Source: an uncultured SAR116 cluster alpha proteobacterium
GTDB taxonomy: Bacteria; Pseudomonadota; Alphaproteobacteria; Puniceispirillales; GCA-002684695
Length of the DNA stretch: 64,000 bases
Assembly: GCA_902612965.1 (NCBI GenBank)
Contig: CACMFN010000005.1
Span: forward strand, 1-64,000
Direction: 5' to 3'
Shown: in pieces, positions 36,744-48,208 of the stretch
Numbering within the stretch: position 1 is the stretch's first letter
Layout of the letters: each line of letters opens with the position of its first letter
Made by a program: the position numbers and the translations under genes
The notes under the pieces: generated by a model
Seen by the model: only the letters and a program-made list of their open reading frames with translations
Database searches by the model: none
Told to the model about the DNA's origin: nothing

Positions 36744-37367
36744 TTAGTGAGCAAAAATATCTAAGTCTTCAAATCCAGCAAGATCAAGCTCAACTCTTAC
36801 TTTTAAAAAAGAAAAAACTTTTTCAGCTAACTCTAGCCTATTTTCTTGTAAAAGAAGGGCTTCTAATTTTTCTTTTAATGCATGCAAGTATAAAACATCA
36901 TTGGCAGCATAACTTTTTTGTTTTTTTGATATTATTTTGCTTCCCCAATTTGAACTTTGTTGTTCTTTTGAAATTTCAATTGAGAGTAACTCTCTAGTCA
37001 AATCACTTAATCCATGTTTGTTGGTATAGGTCCTAGAAAGCTTACTTGCAATTTTGGTGCACCAGATATTTCCTTCTACTTTGCACACATAAAAATTTAG
37101 GGCAGCTAAATCAAATCGAGCAAAATGGAATATTTTTAATATTTTTTTATTTTGTAATATATTTTTAAGATTTTTATACTTTTGAGTTGTATCAAGCTTA
37201 CTATCATCAATTTTTAATAAATGAGCGTCACCATTACCAGCAGATAGCTGTATTAAGCACAGCCTATCTCTATTAGTTTTGAGCCCCATAGTTTCAGTAT
37301 CTATTGCCACAGAGCCTTCAAATTCAATCTCATTTGGGATATCTTTTTCGTGAAAATAAATTGTCAT
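36744..37367 (-). CDS. rnd: Ribonuclease D (short form)
   Basis: A 207-residue DEDDy 3'-5' exoribonuclease. Motifs are Exo I 'VAIDTETMGL', Exo II 'IFHFARFDLAAL' and Exo III 'SYAANDVLYLHALKE' with Tyr and Asp. It consists of the nuclease domain only and lacks the HRDC domains of E. coli RNase D (about 375 residues), as is common for the alphaproteobacterial protein upstream of lptC. A role in tRNA 3'-end trimming is expected from the family. Confidence 0.92.
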   Translation of the reverse strand: MTIYFHEKDIPNEIEFEGSVAIDTETMGLKTNRDRLCLIQLSAGNGDAHLLKIDDSKLDTTQKYKNLKNILQNKKILKIFHFARFDLAALNFYVCKVEGNIWCTKIASKLSRTYTNKHGLSDLTRELLSIEISKEQQSSNWGSKIISKKQKSYAANDVLYLHALKEKLEALLLQENRLELAEKVFSFLKVRVELDLAGFEDLDIFAH

Positions 37368-37471
37368 TTGTATAAATATTAATATAAACTATCTTGATTT
37401 TAAATAATCAATTTAATAGGTAAGCATATAATAATTTAAATGGTTATAAAAGAGATTAATTATAGTTTGAT

Positions 37472-38386
37472 ATGAATAAAGATATAATAGGTATATTCGG
37501 AGGTACTGGCTTTTTAGGGCTGGAGCTTGTTTCAGTTCTAAGCAAATCAGGCTTCCAGGTTAAAGTATTTTCTAGAAACGCTTCTGAAGAAAAATCAATT
37601 AATTTAATGGGTGAATTAGGTCAGGTTACAACTTTTTCAGGAAATATTAATGACCCAAAAAAAGTTGAAAGATTTATTGAAGGCTGTGATATAGTTATTA
37701 ATCTAGTTGCCTTATTTTTTGAATATGGAAGTCAAAATTTTAAGAATATTCATGTTGAAGCACCAATTCAAATAGCCAAAATATCTAAAAAATATAAAGT
37801 AAAACAACTTATTCATATATCTGACAGATGGGCTGATGAAAATTCTATCAGTAAATCTTCTAAAAGTAGAGGAATTGCTGAAAAGAGAATCAAAGAAATA
37901 TTTGATAAAACTACCATTGTTAGATTAGATGTTTTATTTGGAAAAAACGATGGTTTATTTTTTCGATTTGGAAAAATCATCCAGCTATTGCCCATGATCC
38001 CTTTGCCAAAGGAAAGTAAAGCTATATTTAGCCCACTGTTTGTAAAAGATGCTGCTCATGCAATAGACAAAATTGTAAAGAACAAAATTTTTCATGGAAA
38101 ATTATTTGAATTATTTGGCCCAAAATCTTATTCTTGGGAAGAATTGATGATATTTTTTAAGAAAAACATTCAGAGTAAGGTGTTTTTGACCAAAGTACCT
38201 ATTACTTTACTATCTTTGCCAGCTTTATTTTTTAGTTTTTTTCCTAATCCACTTATTACTATTGATCAACTCAGAAGATTTAAGGTTAGGGTTGAATATG
38301 ATAAAAAAAATCTAACTATGGAAGATTTATTAATCAAAACTTCATCAATTGAAACTGAAATGCCTAAGTATTTGAAAAAATTTTAG
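37472..38386 (+). CDS. NDUFA9-like NAD(P)-binding protein (atypical SDR)
   Basis: A 304-residue extended/atypical short-chain dehydrogenase-like protein. The dinucleotide site 'IGIFGGTGFLGLELVSVL' opens the N-terminus, followed by 'VFSRN', 'CDIVINLVALFFEYG' and 'KQLIHISD'. The usual catalytic YxxxK appears altered ('SKSSKSRGIAEKRIKE'), as in complex I NDUFA9-family proteins, which bind NAD(P)H without known catalysis. The protein may stabilise complex I or quinone biosynthesis, by homology only. It diverges from rnd and converges with uppP. Confidence 0.82.
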   Translation: MNKDIIGIFGGTGFLGLELVSVLSKSGFQVKVFSRNASEEKSINLMGELGQVTTFSGNINDPKKVERFIEGCDIVINLVALFFEYGSQNFKNIHVEAPIQIAKISKKYKVKQLIHISDRWADENSISKSSKSRGIAEKRIKEIFDKTTIVRLDVLFGKNDGLFFRFGKIIQLLPMIPLPKESKAIFSPLFVKDAAHAIDKIVKNKIFHGKLFELFGPKSYSWEELMIFFKKNIQSKVFLTKVPITLLSLPALFFSFFPNPLITIDQLRRFKVRVEYDKKNLTMEDLLIKTSSIETEMPKYLKKF

Positions 38387-38397
38387 TCAAATTTATT

Positions 38398-39195
38398 TTA
38401 CCAAAAATAAATAGCTAATAGCAGTAAGATAGCTAATAATAATCGATAAACAATAAAGGGTGTAAAGGAGTATTTTTTAATCCACGCCATCATAAAGGTA
38501 ATCGAAGCCAATGAGAAGGCAAATGATAAAATGGTTGCAGTCAATAAGTTAAGATTTAATTCATAATCATTTAGTTTCACTAAATCATATGCTTCTAGAG
38601 CGGAGGCGCCTAGAATTGCAGGTATAGATAAAAGCAAAGAAAATTTAGCAGCAGACTGTCTGTCAAATCCTAGAAATCTAGCCGCTGTTATGCATATTCC
38701 AGATCTACTTGTACCAGGTAAAAAAGCTAAAATTTGAAAAAAACCAATAATTACACCAGACATGATGGTTAGATCATCAATTTTTTTAACTCTTAAAAAA
38801 ACTTTATCAGCAAAATATAGCAATAATCCAAACACTAATGTTGACCATGCAATTACTTCTAAAGACCTTAAAAATAAGAAATTATTATTTTGAATATAGT
38901 ATCCACAAATTAATAGAGGAAATGTTGCAATTACAGCAATATAAAAAATTTTGAAATCTTTTTTTGATTTTGATCCCAATGAAATAATGCCTCTGCACAT
39001 TCTTAATATATCACTCCATAAATATAAAATTACAGCTAGAAGAGAACCTGAGTGAACTGCCACATCAAAAATTCTTCCCTGATCAGCATTATTAGTAATA
39101 TTTGGAAAGATTATTAAGTGTGCAGATGATGACACAGGCAAAAATTCTGTAATGCCTTGTAAAGCTGATAGTAAGATTAAATTTTGAAAATACAT
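38398..39195 (-). CDS. uppP: Undecaprenyl-diphosphatase
   Basis: A 265-residue inner-membrane enzyme recycling undecaprenyl diphosphate to the monophosphate lipid carrier for peptidoglycan and other glycans. Both signature motifs are intact: 'LQGITEFLPVSSSAHLIIF' near the N-terminus and 'LPGTSRSGICITAARFLGF' near residue 160. About eight hydrophobic segments are present, matching BacA/UppP. It is divergent from gltB with a 170-base spacer in which I see no clear operator or riboswitch. Confidence 0.96.
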   Translation of the reverse strand: MYFQNLILLSALQGITEFLPVSSSAHLIIFPNITNNADQGRIFDVAVHSGSLLAVILYLWSDILRMCRGIISLGSKSKKDFKIFYIAVIATFPLLICGYYIQNNNFLFLRSLEVIAWSTLVFGLLLYFADKVFLRVKKIDDLTIMSGVIIGFFQILAFLPGTSRSGICITAARFLGFDRQSAAKFSLLLSIPAILGASALEAYDLVKLNDYELNLNLLTATILSFAFSLASITFMMAWIKKYSFTPFIVYRLLLAILLLLAIYFW

Positions 39196-39365
39196 AATAT
39201 AGTAATAATGAAATTAATATTTTTTTAAATACACAAATAAAAATTAATAAACTACTATTTATTTCCAAAATATGTAATATGCGCTTTATGCATACCTTTT
39301 TAGTGTAAATATTTTATTATTAGTGTATTATTTGAACTCTTATTTTTTAGACCTATCAAATTAAA

Positions 39366-42300
39366 ATGCATAAACATAATATTAAAAAAAGTTTAACCGG
39401 ATATCCAAACAAACAAGGTCTGTATGATCCTAATCATGAAAAGGATGCATGTGGATTCGGGTTTATCGCAAATTTAGATAATATACCAAAACACGAGATC
39501 ATCCATCAAGCCTTAGAAATCGTTCATAACCTAGATCATAGAGGGGCAGTAAGCGCAGACCCACTAGCTGGAGATGGAGCAGGAATACTTATCCAAGTTC
39601 CAGATGAGTTTTTTAGGTTAGAATTAGGTAAAAAAAATTATGTTTTACCAGAATTAGGAAACTACGGTGTTGGTATTATTTTCTTTCCAAACTTACAAAC
39701 TGAAATCAAAAAAATAAAAAGTATTATAAAAGACATAATTGTAAAGGAAGATCTTGAATTAATTTGTTGGAGAGATGTTCCTGTTGATAGTTCTGTTTTA
39801 GGAGATTCAGTTAAAGTCAATGAACCAAATATTAAGCAATTATTTATTAAAAAGGGTAAAAGTTTAAAATCTGAAAGTGAGCTTGAGAGAAAACTTTATG
39901 TAGTCAGAAAGTTAATTTCAAGTGCTTTATATAAAAACAAAATCAATGATGAAAATTTCTATATTCCTTCTTTATCAACGAGAACTATTGTTTATAAAGG
40001 AATGGTACTAGCCCCTAATTTATCAAAATATTATTTAGACTTTCAAAATAAAAGTTTTAAATCTGCAATGGCAATGTTTCATCAAAGATTTTCAACTAAC
40101 ACTTTTCCATCATGGCAATTAGCCCAGCCATTTAGATATTTATGCCATAACGGTGAAATAAATACAGTACAAGGGAATAAAAACTGGATAAATTCGAGAA
40201 AACATAAGTTAAAATCAAAATTTCTAGGTAAAGATATAGCTAAAATTTGGCCAGTTATTGAAAAAAATCCATCTGATTCATCTGCATTTGATAATGCATT
40301 AGAATTACTACTTATGGGGGGGTACTCCCTTCCGCATGCAATGATGTTAATGATACCAGAAGCATGGAATAACAATAAAATTATGAATAAAAGCAGGAAA
40401 AGTTTTTATGAATTTTTTGCTGGCTTGATGGAGCCATGGGATGGACCTGCGGCAATGGCTTTTTCTGATGGGAGAAAGATTGCTGCTACCTTAGATAGAA
40501 ATGGGTTAAGGCCTGCAAGGTATATAGTTACAGTGGATAATACAATACTGATGGCTTCAGAAGTTGGTGTTCTGCCATCGATAAAAGAAGATGATATAAA
40601 AATAAAATGGCGTCTTCAACCTGGAAAAATGCTCCTTGTTGACCTTGAGGAAAAAAGAATAATTTCAGATGATGAATTAAAAGAGAGTCTTTCTTTAGAA
40701 TTTCCTTACGAAAAGTGGATTAGCCAAGATCGAATTCGTCTGTCAAGTCTGAGATCTAAAACTAAATCATCTTATGATTTTGAAAAATTATTAAATCAAC
40801 AAAAATGTTTCGGTTACTCTAAAGAAGATATTAAATTTTTTCTTCAGCCTATGATGGTTGATGGGCAGGATCCAGTTGGATCAATGGGGAGAGACATTCC
40901 ACTTGCGGCCTTGTCTGATAAATCTAGACTTTTATATGACTACTTTTTTCAGAAATTTGCGCAGGTTACCAACCCTCCTATTGACCCAATAAGAGAAGAA
41001 GTTGTCATGTCTCTCAAAACATATTTGGGTGGTAAGCCGAATATTTTTGATTTTAATAATCAAAATACAAATAAACTTTTGGAGATAGATCATCCAATTT
41101 TAACTGATAATGAATTAGGAATTCTTAAAACAATAAATAAAGAGATTGAAAACGATTTCAATTCTTACACTGTGGATATTACTTTTGACAAAAAGATTTC
41201 CCTTGTTACTGCTATAAACAATATATGTAATGAAGCTGAAAATGCAGTCAAAGTTAAAAATACAAATATTTTAATAATATCAGATAGAGGGATTAATAAA
41301 TCAAAATACGGTGTTCCAGCTTTAATTGCCACCAGTGCAATTCATCATTTTTTAATACAAAAAGGGCTCAGGACTTTGGTGAGTATTGTAGTAGAGACTG
41401 GTGAAGCCAGGAAGGTTCACGACATTTGCTTATTAGGTGGCTACGGAGCTGAGGCTATTAACCCATATTTAGGTTTTGCAACAATTTCAAACATAATTCA
41501 TGAAAATAAGATTAATATTTCAGAAAAGACAGCTCATTTAAATTACATAAAATCAATATGTAAGGGTATGCTCAAAGTTTTTTCAAAAATGGGTATTTCA
41601 ACTTTTCAATCATATTGTGGAGCTCAAATTTTTGACGCTGTAGGCCTTTCAGATAAAGTGATTGAAAAATATTTTACTGGCACCTCCAATAAAGTTGAAG
41701 GTATTACTATAGGTGAAATTGAGAGAGAAGTTAAAGAAAGGCACACTCGAGCTTTTGATACAAATTTTAATTTTAGTAATGAACTAGACGTCGGCGGTGA
41801 CTTAGCATTTAGAGTTAATGGAGAGGAACATGTTTGGAAACCAGAAACTATTACTTTACTTCAACATTCTGTAAGAAGTGAAAATTATAATCAATTTAAA
41901 AAGTATACAAGCTCTGTTGACGACCAGACAAAAAAACTCAAAAATTTAAGGGGCTTACTTAATTTTAAAAAAATTAACAAACCTATTAATATAGAACAAG
42001 TTGAACCAATAAAAGCTATAGTTAAACGTTTTGCAACGGGCGCTATGTCTTTGGGCTCAATTTCTGCTGAAGCTCATTCAACGCTTGCAATTGCTATGAA
42101 CAGATTAGGAGGCCGTTCCAATACTGGAGAAGGTGGTGAAGACCCAATTAGATATAAAGAACTTGAAAGTGGAGATTCCTTAAGATCAAAAATTAAACAG
42201 GTGGCCTCTGGGAGATTTGGTGTCACAACCGAATATTTGTCAAATGCTGATGACATTCAAATCAAAATGGCCCAAGGTGCAAAGCCTGGTGAAGGCGGAC

Positions 42301-43985
42301 AACTTCCTGGCCATAAGGTAGATAAATATATTGCAAGTATAAGACACTCTACACCTGGTGTTGGTTTAATTTCGCCCCCCCCACATCACGATATATATTC
42401 CATTGAAGACTTGGCTCAACTTATTTTTGATCTTAAAAATGTAAACCCAAAGGCTAGAATTTCTGTTAAATTAGTTTCTGAATTTGGTGTTGGCACTGTA
42501 GCTGCTGGAGTAAGTAAAGCTTTTGCTGATCATGTTACTATATCTGGTCATGATGGTGGAACTGGGGCTAGTCCTCTTACATCTGTATTAAGTGCTGGCG
42601 GGCCATGGGAATTGGGTCTTGCAGAAACCCACCAAACGTTATTAGTTAATGATTTAAGAGGAAGGATAGCTGTTCAGGTTGATGGTGGATTGAGGACAGG
42701 TAGAGACGTCGTTATTGGCGCTCTTTTGGGAGCAGATGAATTTGGATTTGCGACATCGGCCCTTATTGCTGAAGGATGTATAATGATGAGGAAGTGTCAT
42801 CTTAATACTTGCCCCGTAGGAGTTGCAACACAAGATCCTGAATTAAGAAAGCATTTTACCGGAAAGCCAGAACATATAGTAAACTTTTTTACATTTTTGG
42901 CATCTGAGGTTAGAGAAATTATGGCTGATTTAGGCTTCAAAAACTTTAATGATATGATAGGCCAAAGAGATTATTTAGATTTTGATGAAGCTAATAAACA
43001 CTGGAAAGCAAATAACTTAGATTTATCTAATCTTATTACTCAAATAACTGTTAATAGTAAAAATTCAATCTTCAACTCGGAAAAGCAAAAACATAAAATT
43101 AGTAAAGTATTAGATAAGAAAATTATTTCAGAGACTAACTCATCTATAGATAATTGTGAAAAGAGCAATCTTAAGCTTAATATATTAAATACTGATAGAA
43201 GTGTAGGAGCAATGTTATCAGGAATAATTGCAAAAAAGTTTGGTCATAAAGGTCTACCCAAAAATACTATAAATATTAAATTCAAAGGAAGTGCAGGTCA
43301 AAGTTTTGGTGCTTGGCTTGCTCACGGAATTAATTTTTGTCTTGAAGGGGACGCTAATGACTATGTTGGCAAAGGATTATCTGGTGGATCAATATCTATT
43401 TTCCCATCACAAAAAAGTTCTCTCATAGCAAGTGAGAATATTATAGTTGGTAATACTGTTTTATACGGTGCGATTTCAGGAGAATGTTTCATAAATGGCA
43501 TAGCTGGAGAGAGATTTGCAGTAAGAAACTCTGGAGCAACATCAGTAGTTGAAGGTTGTGGTGATCATGGATGTGAGTACATGACTGGAGGATCAGTTGT
43601 AATTTTGGGTAATACAGGAAGAAATTTTGCTGCTGGAATGTCAGGCGGAATTGCCTATATTTATGATAAAGATAATAGTTTTAGAAATAATTGTAATATG
43701 GGCATGGTCTCTTTAGAAAAAATTCTTGTCAATCAAGAAAACCAAAAAATTAGTGAAAAGCAGTTGAAATATGAAATGCTAGATTTTGATGAACAAAGGT
43801 TAAAAATTTTAATTAGTAAACATGTAAAAAAAACCAATAGTACTATTGGAAAATCAATTATAAAAAATTGGTCTATTTCATTAGATAAATTTATTAAAGT
43901 CGTTCCAAACGACTTTAAAAAAGTTCTTAAAGATCAACAAAATAATAAAAGAAAAAAAGTTTTGAAAAAAGTGTCAGGATTTTAA
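39366..43985 (+). CDS. gltB: Glutamate synthase (NADPH) large subunit
   Basis: A 1539-residue GOGAT alpha subunit making two glutamates from glutamine and 2-oxoglutarate. The class II glutaminase domain begins at Cys29 ('[11 protein letters not shown]') after a short propeptide that must be removed. The central and FMN domains include '[19 protein letters not shown]' and '[19 protein letters not shown]', and the [3Fe-4S] cysteines are Cys1138, Cys1144 and Cys1149 ('[15 protein letters not shown]'). The C-terminal beta-helix ('[20 protein letters not shown]') is complete. gltD follows one base after the stop. Confidence 0.98.
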   Translation: MHKHNIKKSLTGYPNKQGLYDPNHEKDACGFGFIANLDNIPKHEIIHQALEIVHNLDHRGAVSADPLAGDGAGILIQVPDEFFRLELGKKNYVLPELGNYGVGIIFFPNLQTEIKKIKSIIKDIIVKEDLELICWRDVPVDSSVLGDSVKVNEPNIKQLFIKKGKSLKSESELERKLYVVRKLISSALYKNKINDENFYIPSLSTRTIVYKGMVLAPNLSKYYLDFQNKSFKSAMAMFHQRFSTNTFPSWQLAQPFRYLCHNGEINTVQGNKNWINSRKHKLKSKFLGKDIAKIWPVIEKNPSDSSAFDNALELLLMGGYSLPHAMMLMIPEAWNNNKIMNKSRKSFYEFFAGLMEPWDGPAAMAFSDGRKIAATLDRNGLRPARYIVTVDNTILMASEVGVLPSIKEDDIKIKWRLQPGKMLLVDLEEKRIISDDELKESLSLEFPYEKWISQDRIRLSSLRSKTKSSYDFEKLLNQQKCFGYSKEDIKFFLQPMMVDGQDPVGSMGRDIPLAALSDKSRLLYDYFFQKFAQVTNPPIDPIREEVVMSLKTYLGGKPNIFDFNNQNTNKLLEIDHPILTDNELGILKTINKEIENDFNSYTVDITFDKKISLVTAINNICNEAENAVKVKNTNILIISDRGINKSKYGVPALIATSAIHHFLIQKGLRTLVSIVVETGEARKVHDICLLGGYGAEAINPYLGFATISNIIHENKINISEKTAHLNYIKSICKGMLKVFSKMGISTFQSYCGAQIFDAVGLSDKVIEKYFTGTSNKVEGITIGEIEREVKERHTRAFDTNFNFSNELDVGGDLAFRVNGEEHVWKPETITLLQHSVRSENYNQFKKYTSSVDDQTKKLKNLRGLLNFKKINKPINIEQVEPIKAIVKRFATGAMSLGSISAEAHSTLAIAMNRLGGRSNTGEGGEDPIRYKELESGDSLRSKIKQVASGRFGVTTEYLSNADDIQIKMAQGAKPGEGGQLPGHKVDKYIASIRHSTPGVGLISPPPHHDIYSIEDLAQLIFDLKNVNPKARISVKLVSEFGVGTVAAGVSKAFADHVTISGHDGGTGASPLTSVLSAGGPWELGLAETHQTLLVNDLRGRIAVQVDGGLRTGRDVVIGALLGADEFGFATSALIAEGCIMMRKCHLNTCPVGVATQDPELRKHFTGKPEHIVNFFTFLASEVREIMADLGFKNFNDMIGQRDYLDFDEANKHWKANNLDLSNLITQITVNSKNSIFNSEKQKHKISKVLDKKIISETNSSIDNCEKSNLKLNILNTDRSVGAMLSGIIAKKFGHKGLPKNTINIKFKGSAGQSFGAWLAHGINFCLEGDANDYVGKGLSGGSISIFPSQKSSLIASENIIVGNTVLYGAISGECFINGIAGERFAVRNSGATSVVEGCGDHGCEYMTGGSVVILGNTGRNFAAGMSGGIAYIYDKDNSFRNNCNMGMVSLEKILVNQENQKISEKQLKYEMLDFDEQRLKILISKHVKKTNSTIGKSIIKNWSISLDKFIKVVPNDFKKVLKDQQNNKRKKVLKKVSGF

Positions 43986-43986
43986 A

Positions 43987-45411
43987 ATGGGCAAAACTAG
44001 AGGTTTTATAGAAATATCAAGGAAAGAAAGAGAATATGAGTCAGTTCCTTCAAGGTTAAAACATTATGGAGAGTTTATTAAACCCATAGAACCGGATGAA
44101 ATATCTGACCAAGGTGCACGATGTATGGATTGTGGGATACCATATTGTCATCAGGGTTGCCCAGTAAATAACTTAATCCCAGAGTGGAATGACTTAGTTT
44201 ATAAAAAAGACTGGTTTAGAGCTTTAGAGATTCTTCATTCAACTAATAACTTCCCAGAATTCACCGGTCGTATTTGTCCCGCTCCTTGCGAAGCATCTTG
44301 TACATTAAATTTAACTGATAATCCTGTAACAATAAAAAATATAGAATGTTCAATAGTAGATATGGGTTGGAAAGAAGGTTGGATTGTTCCTCAAAAACCA
44401 AAGAAATTGACAGGTAAAAAAGTTGCTGTAATTGGTTCTGGTCCATCTGGCTTAGCATGCGCTCAGCAACTTGCCAGAGCTGGACATATTGTAAATGTTT
44501 ATGAAAAAAATCAAAGGATTGGTGGCTTGCTTAGAATAGGAATTCCTGACTTTAAAATGGAAAAAAAACTTATTGACCAACGTATTAAGCAAATGGAAGA
44601 TGAGGGAGTTACATTTAAAGCTAATGTATTTATTAATGAAAACAAACAAATCGACCAACTTAAAAATAAATATGACGCAATTGCATTATGCACGGGTGCT
44701 GAAATACCAAGAGATTTAAATATTGAAAATAGAAACCTAAAGGGTATTCACTTTGCAATGGAGTTTCTATCGCAGCAGAATGATAGAGTAGCAGGTAAAA
44801 TTATAAAGCAAAGCGAAGAAATTTCAGCAAAAGGTAAGAATGTTTTAGTAATTGGGGGAGGAGATACTGGATCTGATTGTGTTGGAACTTCTAATCGTCA
44901 AGGTGCTAAATCTGTTAAACAATTAGAGTTGCTTTCTGAACCACCTAAAAAAGAAAATAAACTTTTAACATGGCCAAATTGGCCAATGAAACTCAGAACA
45001 TCATCATCACATGAAGAAGGGTGCAACAGAGAATGGTCGGTATTATCTAAATCTTTTATTGGCTCTAAAGGTAGAGTTAAAGGTCTAAGGGGTGTAGGTA
45101 TTGAATGGGCCAAAAGTTCTAATGGTTCTTTGAAAATGAATGAAATTAAAAATTCTGAATTCGAATTAGAAGCTGACCTAGTTCTACTCGCTATGGGCTT
45201 TTTACATACAAGTCATAATGGCATAGTTGAAAGCCTTGATCTTAATCTTGATAGAAGAGGAAATATTGAGGCTAACGAAAGTCTTTTTGAGACATCAAAA
45301 AGAAAGATATTTGCTGCAGGTGACGCAAGAAGAGGGCAATCATTAGTTGTTTGGGCGATAAAAGAAGGTAGAGATTGTGCCTCATCTATAAATAATTTTC
45401 TCTTAAAATAG
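43987..45411 (+). CDS. gltD: Glutamate synthase small subunit
   Basis: A 474-residue beta subunit that takes electrons from NADPH through FAD and two [4Fe-4S] clusters to GltB. Cluster ligands are in '[20 protein letters not shown]' and '[12 protein letters not shown]'. FAD binding: '[20 protein letters not shown]' and NADPH binding: '[20 protein letters not shown]'. The ending '[20 protein letters not shown]' is typical. With gltB it forms one operon for ammonium assimilation together with glutamine synthetase encoded elsewhere. Confidence 0.97.
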   Translation: MGKTRGFIEISRKEREYESVPSRLKHYGEFIKPIEPDEISDQGARCMDCGIPYCHQGCPVNNLIPEWNDLVYKKDWFRALEILHSTNNFPEFTGRICPAPCEASCTLNLTDNPVTIKNIECSIVDMGWKEGWIVPQKPKKLTGKKVAVIGSGPSGLACAQQLARAGHIVNVYEKNQRIGGLLRIGIPDFKMEKKLIDQRIKQMEDEGVTFKANVFINENKQIDQLKNKYDAIALCTGAEIPRDLNIENRNLKGIHFAMEFLSQQNDRVAGKIIKQSEEISAKGKNVLVIGGGDTGSDCVGTSNRQGAKSVKQLELLSEPPKKENKLLTWPNWPMKLRTSSSHEEGCNREWSVLSKSFIGSKGRVKGLRGVGIEWAKSSNGSLKMNEIKNSEFELEADLVLLAMGFLHTSHNGIVESLDLNLDRRGNIEANESLFETSKRKIFAAGDARRGQSLVVWAIKEGRDCASSINNFLLK

Positions 45412-45467
45412 TTGAAATAATAATATATTTGTTGGTATTAAAAATTTAGAACCAATAGATATGTGAA

Positions 45468-45977
45468 ATGAAAAATTCTAATTTTCAAATTTTTCCTGAA
45501 AACATTAATAACAAAGATGCTATCGATAAATTATATGATGATGTTTTTGGTAAAGACAGAAAAAAAAGATCTGTATATAATTTAAGAACTGGAAAAAAAG
45601 TAAGCGACTTATGTTTTGTTATTAAAAAAGATGGAAATGATATATACGCTTGTATTAGGTTTTGGCTTATAAGAATTGGTCTCCAGGATGGTTTACTTTT
45701 AGGTCCCCTAGCTGTAAGGAATGATTTACGAGGACATGGATTAGGTTCAAAACTAATAAATTATTCTTTAAAGTGTGCAAAATTAAAAAATTTTAATTTT
45801 TGCTTTGTCTCTGGTGAAGAAGATTACTATCCAAAATTCGGATTTCAAAAGATAGATTCAAATAAGTTAATATTACCAGGTTATATAGATCCTAAGAGGT
45901 TACACATAATTTTTTTTAAAAAAAAAATAATAGATTTAATGGGTGAATACCCATGGAAAATTATTCCACAAAAATAG
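45468..45977 (+). CDS. GNAT-family N-acetyltransferase
   Basis: A 169-residue acyltransferase of the GNAT fold. Motif A for acetyl-CoA is 'LGPLAVRNDLRGHGLGSKLI' (RxxGxG pattern R-G-H-G-L-G), followed by 'CFVSGEEDYYPKFGFQKID', the usual strand with YxxFGF. It resembles YhbS-like N-acetyltransferases; the acceptor is unknown. It begins 56 bases after gltD on the same strand and may be read from the same transcript. Confidence 0.85.
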   Translation: MKNSNFQIFPENINNKDAIDKLYDDVFGKDRKKRSVYNLRTGKKVSDLCFVIKKDGNDIYACIRFWLIRIGLQDGLLLGPLAVRNDLRGHGLGSKLINYSLKCAKLKNFNFCFVSGEEDYYPKFGFQKIDSNKLILPGYIDPKRLHIIFFKKKIIDLMGEYPWKIIPQK

Positions 45978-45989
45978 AAAAATAAAATT

Positions 45990-46658
45990 ATGAGAGTATT
46001 ACATCATTACCCACTTTCACCGTCATCAAGACTTATTCGACTTTACTTAAGTGAAAAAAAAATTGATTTTGTGACAAAGCTTGAAGTTCCCTGGGAAAGG
46101 AATGAAACGTATTTGAAGTTAAACCCTTCAGGTGAAGTCCCAACACTCATTGATGAAGATAATACAATACTCTGTGGCGCTAATGTTATAATCGAATACT
46201 TTGAAGAGTTAGAAAGTAATTTAAGTTTGATACCAGGAAAGGTTTATGAAAAATCAGAAGTAAGAAGGCTAATAGATTGGTTTGAAAGGAAATTTTACCA
46301 TGAGGTAACTTTCCCGCTTTTAAACAATAGAATAATTAAACGCTTTGTTGGAGAGAAAAATCCTTCTAGTGAAATTATTAGAGGAGCATTACAAAATTTA
46401 AAAATCCATCTACCATATTTAGAGTGGTTGACTGAAAATAGAAAATGGGTTGCAGGAAATGAATTTTCTGCAGCTGATCTGGCAGCAGCATCACAGCTTT
46501 CTGTTATAGATTTTATGAATGATTTAAACTGGTTTGACTATGGAGAGGCAAGAGCATGGTATGCCAAAATAAAATCAAGACCATCTTTTAGGCAATTATT
46601 ATCAGATGAAGTTGAAGGAATAAGTCCACCTGTTCATTATAATAATTTAGATTTTTAA
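45990..46658 (+). CDS. Glutathione S-transferase family protein
   Basis: A 222-residue two-domain GST. The thioredoxin-like N-domain has 'HHYPLSPSSRLIRLYLSEK' with candidate catalytic Ser, the cis-Pro in 'NPSGEVPTLID' and gamma-glutamyl binding 'LCGANVIIEYFEE' in the place of the usual ES motif. The all-alpha C-domain includes 'WVAGNEFSAADLAAASQLSV' with the N-capping box Asp. Alphaproteobacterial homologues are found beside other small enzymes without clear substrate. It starts 12 bases after the GNAT gene. Confidence 0.88.
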   Translation: MRVLHHYPLSPSSRLIRLYLSEKKIDFVTKLEVPWERNETYLKLNPSGEVPTLIDEDNTILCGANVIIEYFEELESNLSLIPGKVYEKSEVRRLIDWFERKFYHEVTFPLLNNRIIKRFVGEKNPSSEIIRGALQNLKIHLPYLEWLTENRKWVAGNEFSAADLAAASQLSVIDFMNDLNWFDYGEARAWYAKIKSRPSFRQLLSDEVEGISPPVHYNNLDF

Positions 46659-46674
46659 TTTATAAATTTAATTG

Positions 46675-47259
46675 CTAGATATGAAATTTTGTAATTAAAA
46701 ATTTTAAATATTCTCTGAAAATTATAATAAAATTACTTGGAATGAAAATATCTTTTACAGGATCTAATTTTGGCTTAACTGGTATAATGTTGAGTGCTAA
46801 TTTTGGATCAACTTTCTTAAACTCATTAATCAGTCTGGGCATATGATAATTTGCTGTTACTAAAAAACTATTTTTAGAATTATTTTTTGTTAACCATAAG
46901 TATGCTTCATTAGCATTTCCTTTAGTATTTAAAGCAGAATTACCTAAATCAATACAGCAGTTTAAAAAATTTATTTGCTTTTTATTGGCTGATATAGCTT
47001 TAGCAATATCTGATTTAGTTATTCCCTCTCCGACACCTGTTATTAACATTTTCATATTTTTATATTTATTAAAAATGTTTATTCCCTCTAAGATTCTGTT
47101 TGATCCACCCGTTGCAACTACAATAAATTTTGAATTTGGGTCAATAATTTTTTCTTCACTGTAATTATTATTAATTAATATTAAAAACACTATGAACCCA
47201 ATACATAGATTCAAAAAAATCCATAACAAAGAAAAATTAAAAATAACAAATTTATTCAT
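46675..47259 (-). CDS. YdcF-like DUF218 membrane-anchored protein
   Basis: A 194-residue protein with one N-terminal membrane helix ('LLWIFLNLCIGFIVFLIL') and a periplasm-facing DUF218 domain (ElyC/SanA/YdcF family). Conserved pieces are 'IVVATGGSNRILEGINIF', 'MLITGVGEGI', 'TKGNANEAYLWL' and 'SFLVTANYHMPRLINEF'. Members influence envelope integrity and peptidoglycan or carrier-lipid metabolism. It is convergent with the GST gene; nothing in the context narrows the role. Confidence 0.83.
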   Translation of the reverse strand: MNKFVIFNFSLLWIFLNLCIGFIVFLILINNNYSEEKIIDPNSKFIVVATGGSNRILEGINIFNKYKNMKMLITGVGEGITKSDIAKAISANKKQINFLNCCIDLGNSALNTKGNANEAYLWLTKNNSKNSFLVTANYHMPRLINEFKKVDPKLALNIIPVKPKLDPVKDIFIPSNFIIIFREYLKFLITKFHI

Positions 47260-47404
47260 ATAATTAATTTTTTTATATTTATTAAATCATAGATGTTATA
47301 ATTTAATTTAAAAGAGAAATTTTGCTAAAATTTTTTAATATTTTGCACTGTAAATTTATTCTTGATTTATAAGTTAGTTAAATTAATTAGTTTTAAAATA
47401 TGTC

Positions 47405-48208
47405 ATGTTATTAGCCTGCCCTAATTGTAATACCGTATTTAGAATTGAAAAAACAGCTATTGGAAAAGGAAGAAAAGTTAATTGTGGTGTCTGCAAGCAT
47501 GTATGGTTTGTAAATCAAGACAATTTACTTGAAGAGAAGAAGGCTACATTTACGAATGAACAATTAATTAAAGAAAAAAAACCTACACAAAAAAATATTG
47601 AAAGCAAAAATCAAATAAAAATTCAAAAAAAAGAACATAAAGAAGAGGATAAAATCAATTATGGTCAGAAGCCTCTTCTTAGTAAAGAAATAAACAGATC
47701 ATCTGAGTTTGATAAGAAAAAAACAGACCTTATAAAAAAAAGGAAGAGTTTTAGATCTATTTTACGTTGGTTTTTACTTGGTATTTTATTATCTTTAGCA
47801 TTATTCTCATCCATTGGGTTTTATTTAAGAAATTACATCGTTGCTTATGTCCCTGAAGCTATGCAAATTTACAATCTTGTAAATATAGAATTTAATCCAA
47901 AAATTAATAATTTAGAAATTGTTGACTTTGCAGCTATTGTTGACGGTGATATATTAGTGATAAAAGGAAAAATTTACAATAATGATTTTTTCTCAAGATT
48001 GTCCCCTGTAATTTTAATCTCAGGACACAATAGTAATAATGAAGTATATAATTTTTTTAAGCTTAAAGCTGAAAATCAAATAATAAAACCTGGTGCATAC
48101 AATTATTTTCGATATGAAACTACTGAATTTGATAATATTTCGAGTGAAAAATTGAATGAATTTAATGCTGAACTTAGTAGTGAAAGTATTAAGTTAGAAT
48201 TTAGGTAG
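47405..48208 (+). CDS. Zinc-ribbon (MJ0042-type) single-pass membrane protein
   Basis: A 267-residue protein with an N-terminal zinc ribbon ('LACPNCNTVFRIEKTAIGKG' then 'VNCGVCKHVWFV', four Cys), a charged Lys/Glu linker (about 50-115), one membrane helix ('WFLLGILLSLALFSSIGFYL') and a beta-rich outer domain resembling DUF3426. This arrangement is common in alpha- and betaproteobacteria; the function is not established. Its last 15 bases overlap the end of lysA on the opposite strand. Confidence 0.8.
   Translation: MLLACPNCNTVFRIEKTAIGKGRKVNCGVCKHVWFVNQDNLLEEKKATFTNEQLIKEKKPTQKNIESKNQIKIQKKEHKEEDKINYGQKPLLSKEINRSSEFDKKKTDLIKKRKSFRSILRWFLLGILLSLALFSSIGFYLRNYIVAYVPEAMQIYNLVNIEFNPKINNLEIVDFAAIVDGDILVIKGKIYNNDFFSRLSPVILISGHNSNNEVYNFFKLKAENQIIKPGAYNYFRYETTEFDNISSEKLNEFNAELSSESIKLEFR

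Noticed and set aside
39196-39365. Short inverted repeat TATGC/GCATA between uppP and gltB
   Set aside because: Five-base arms are expected by chance in this composition; no promoter or riboswitch structure supports it.
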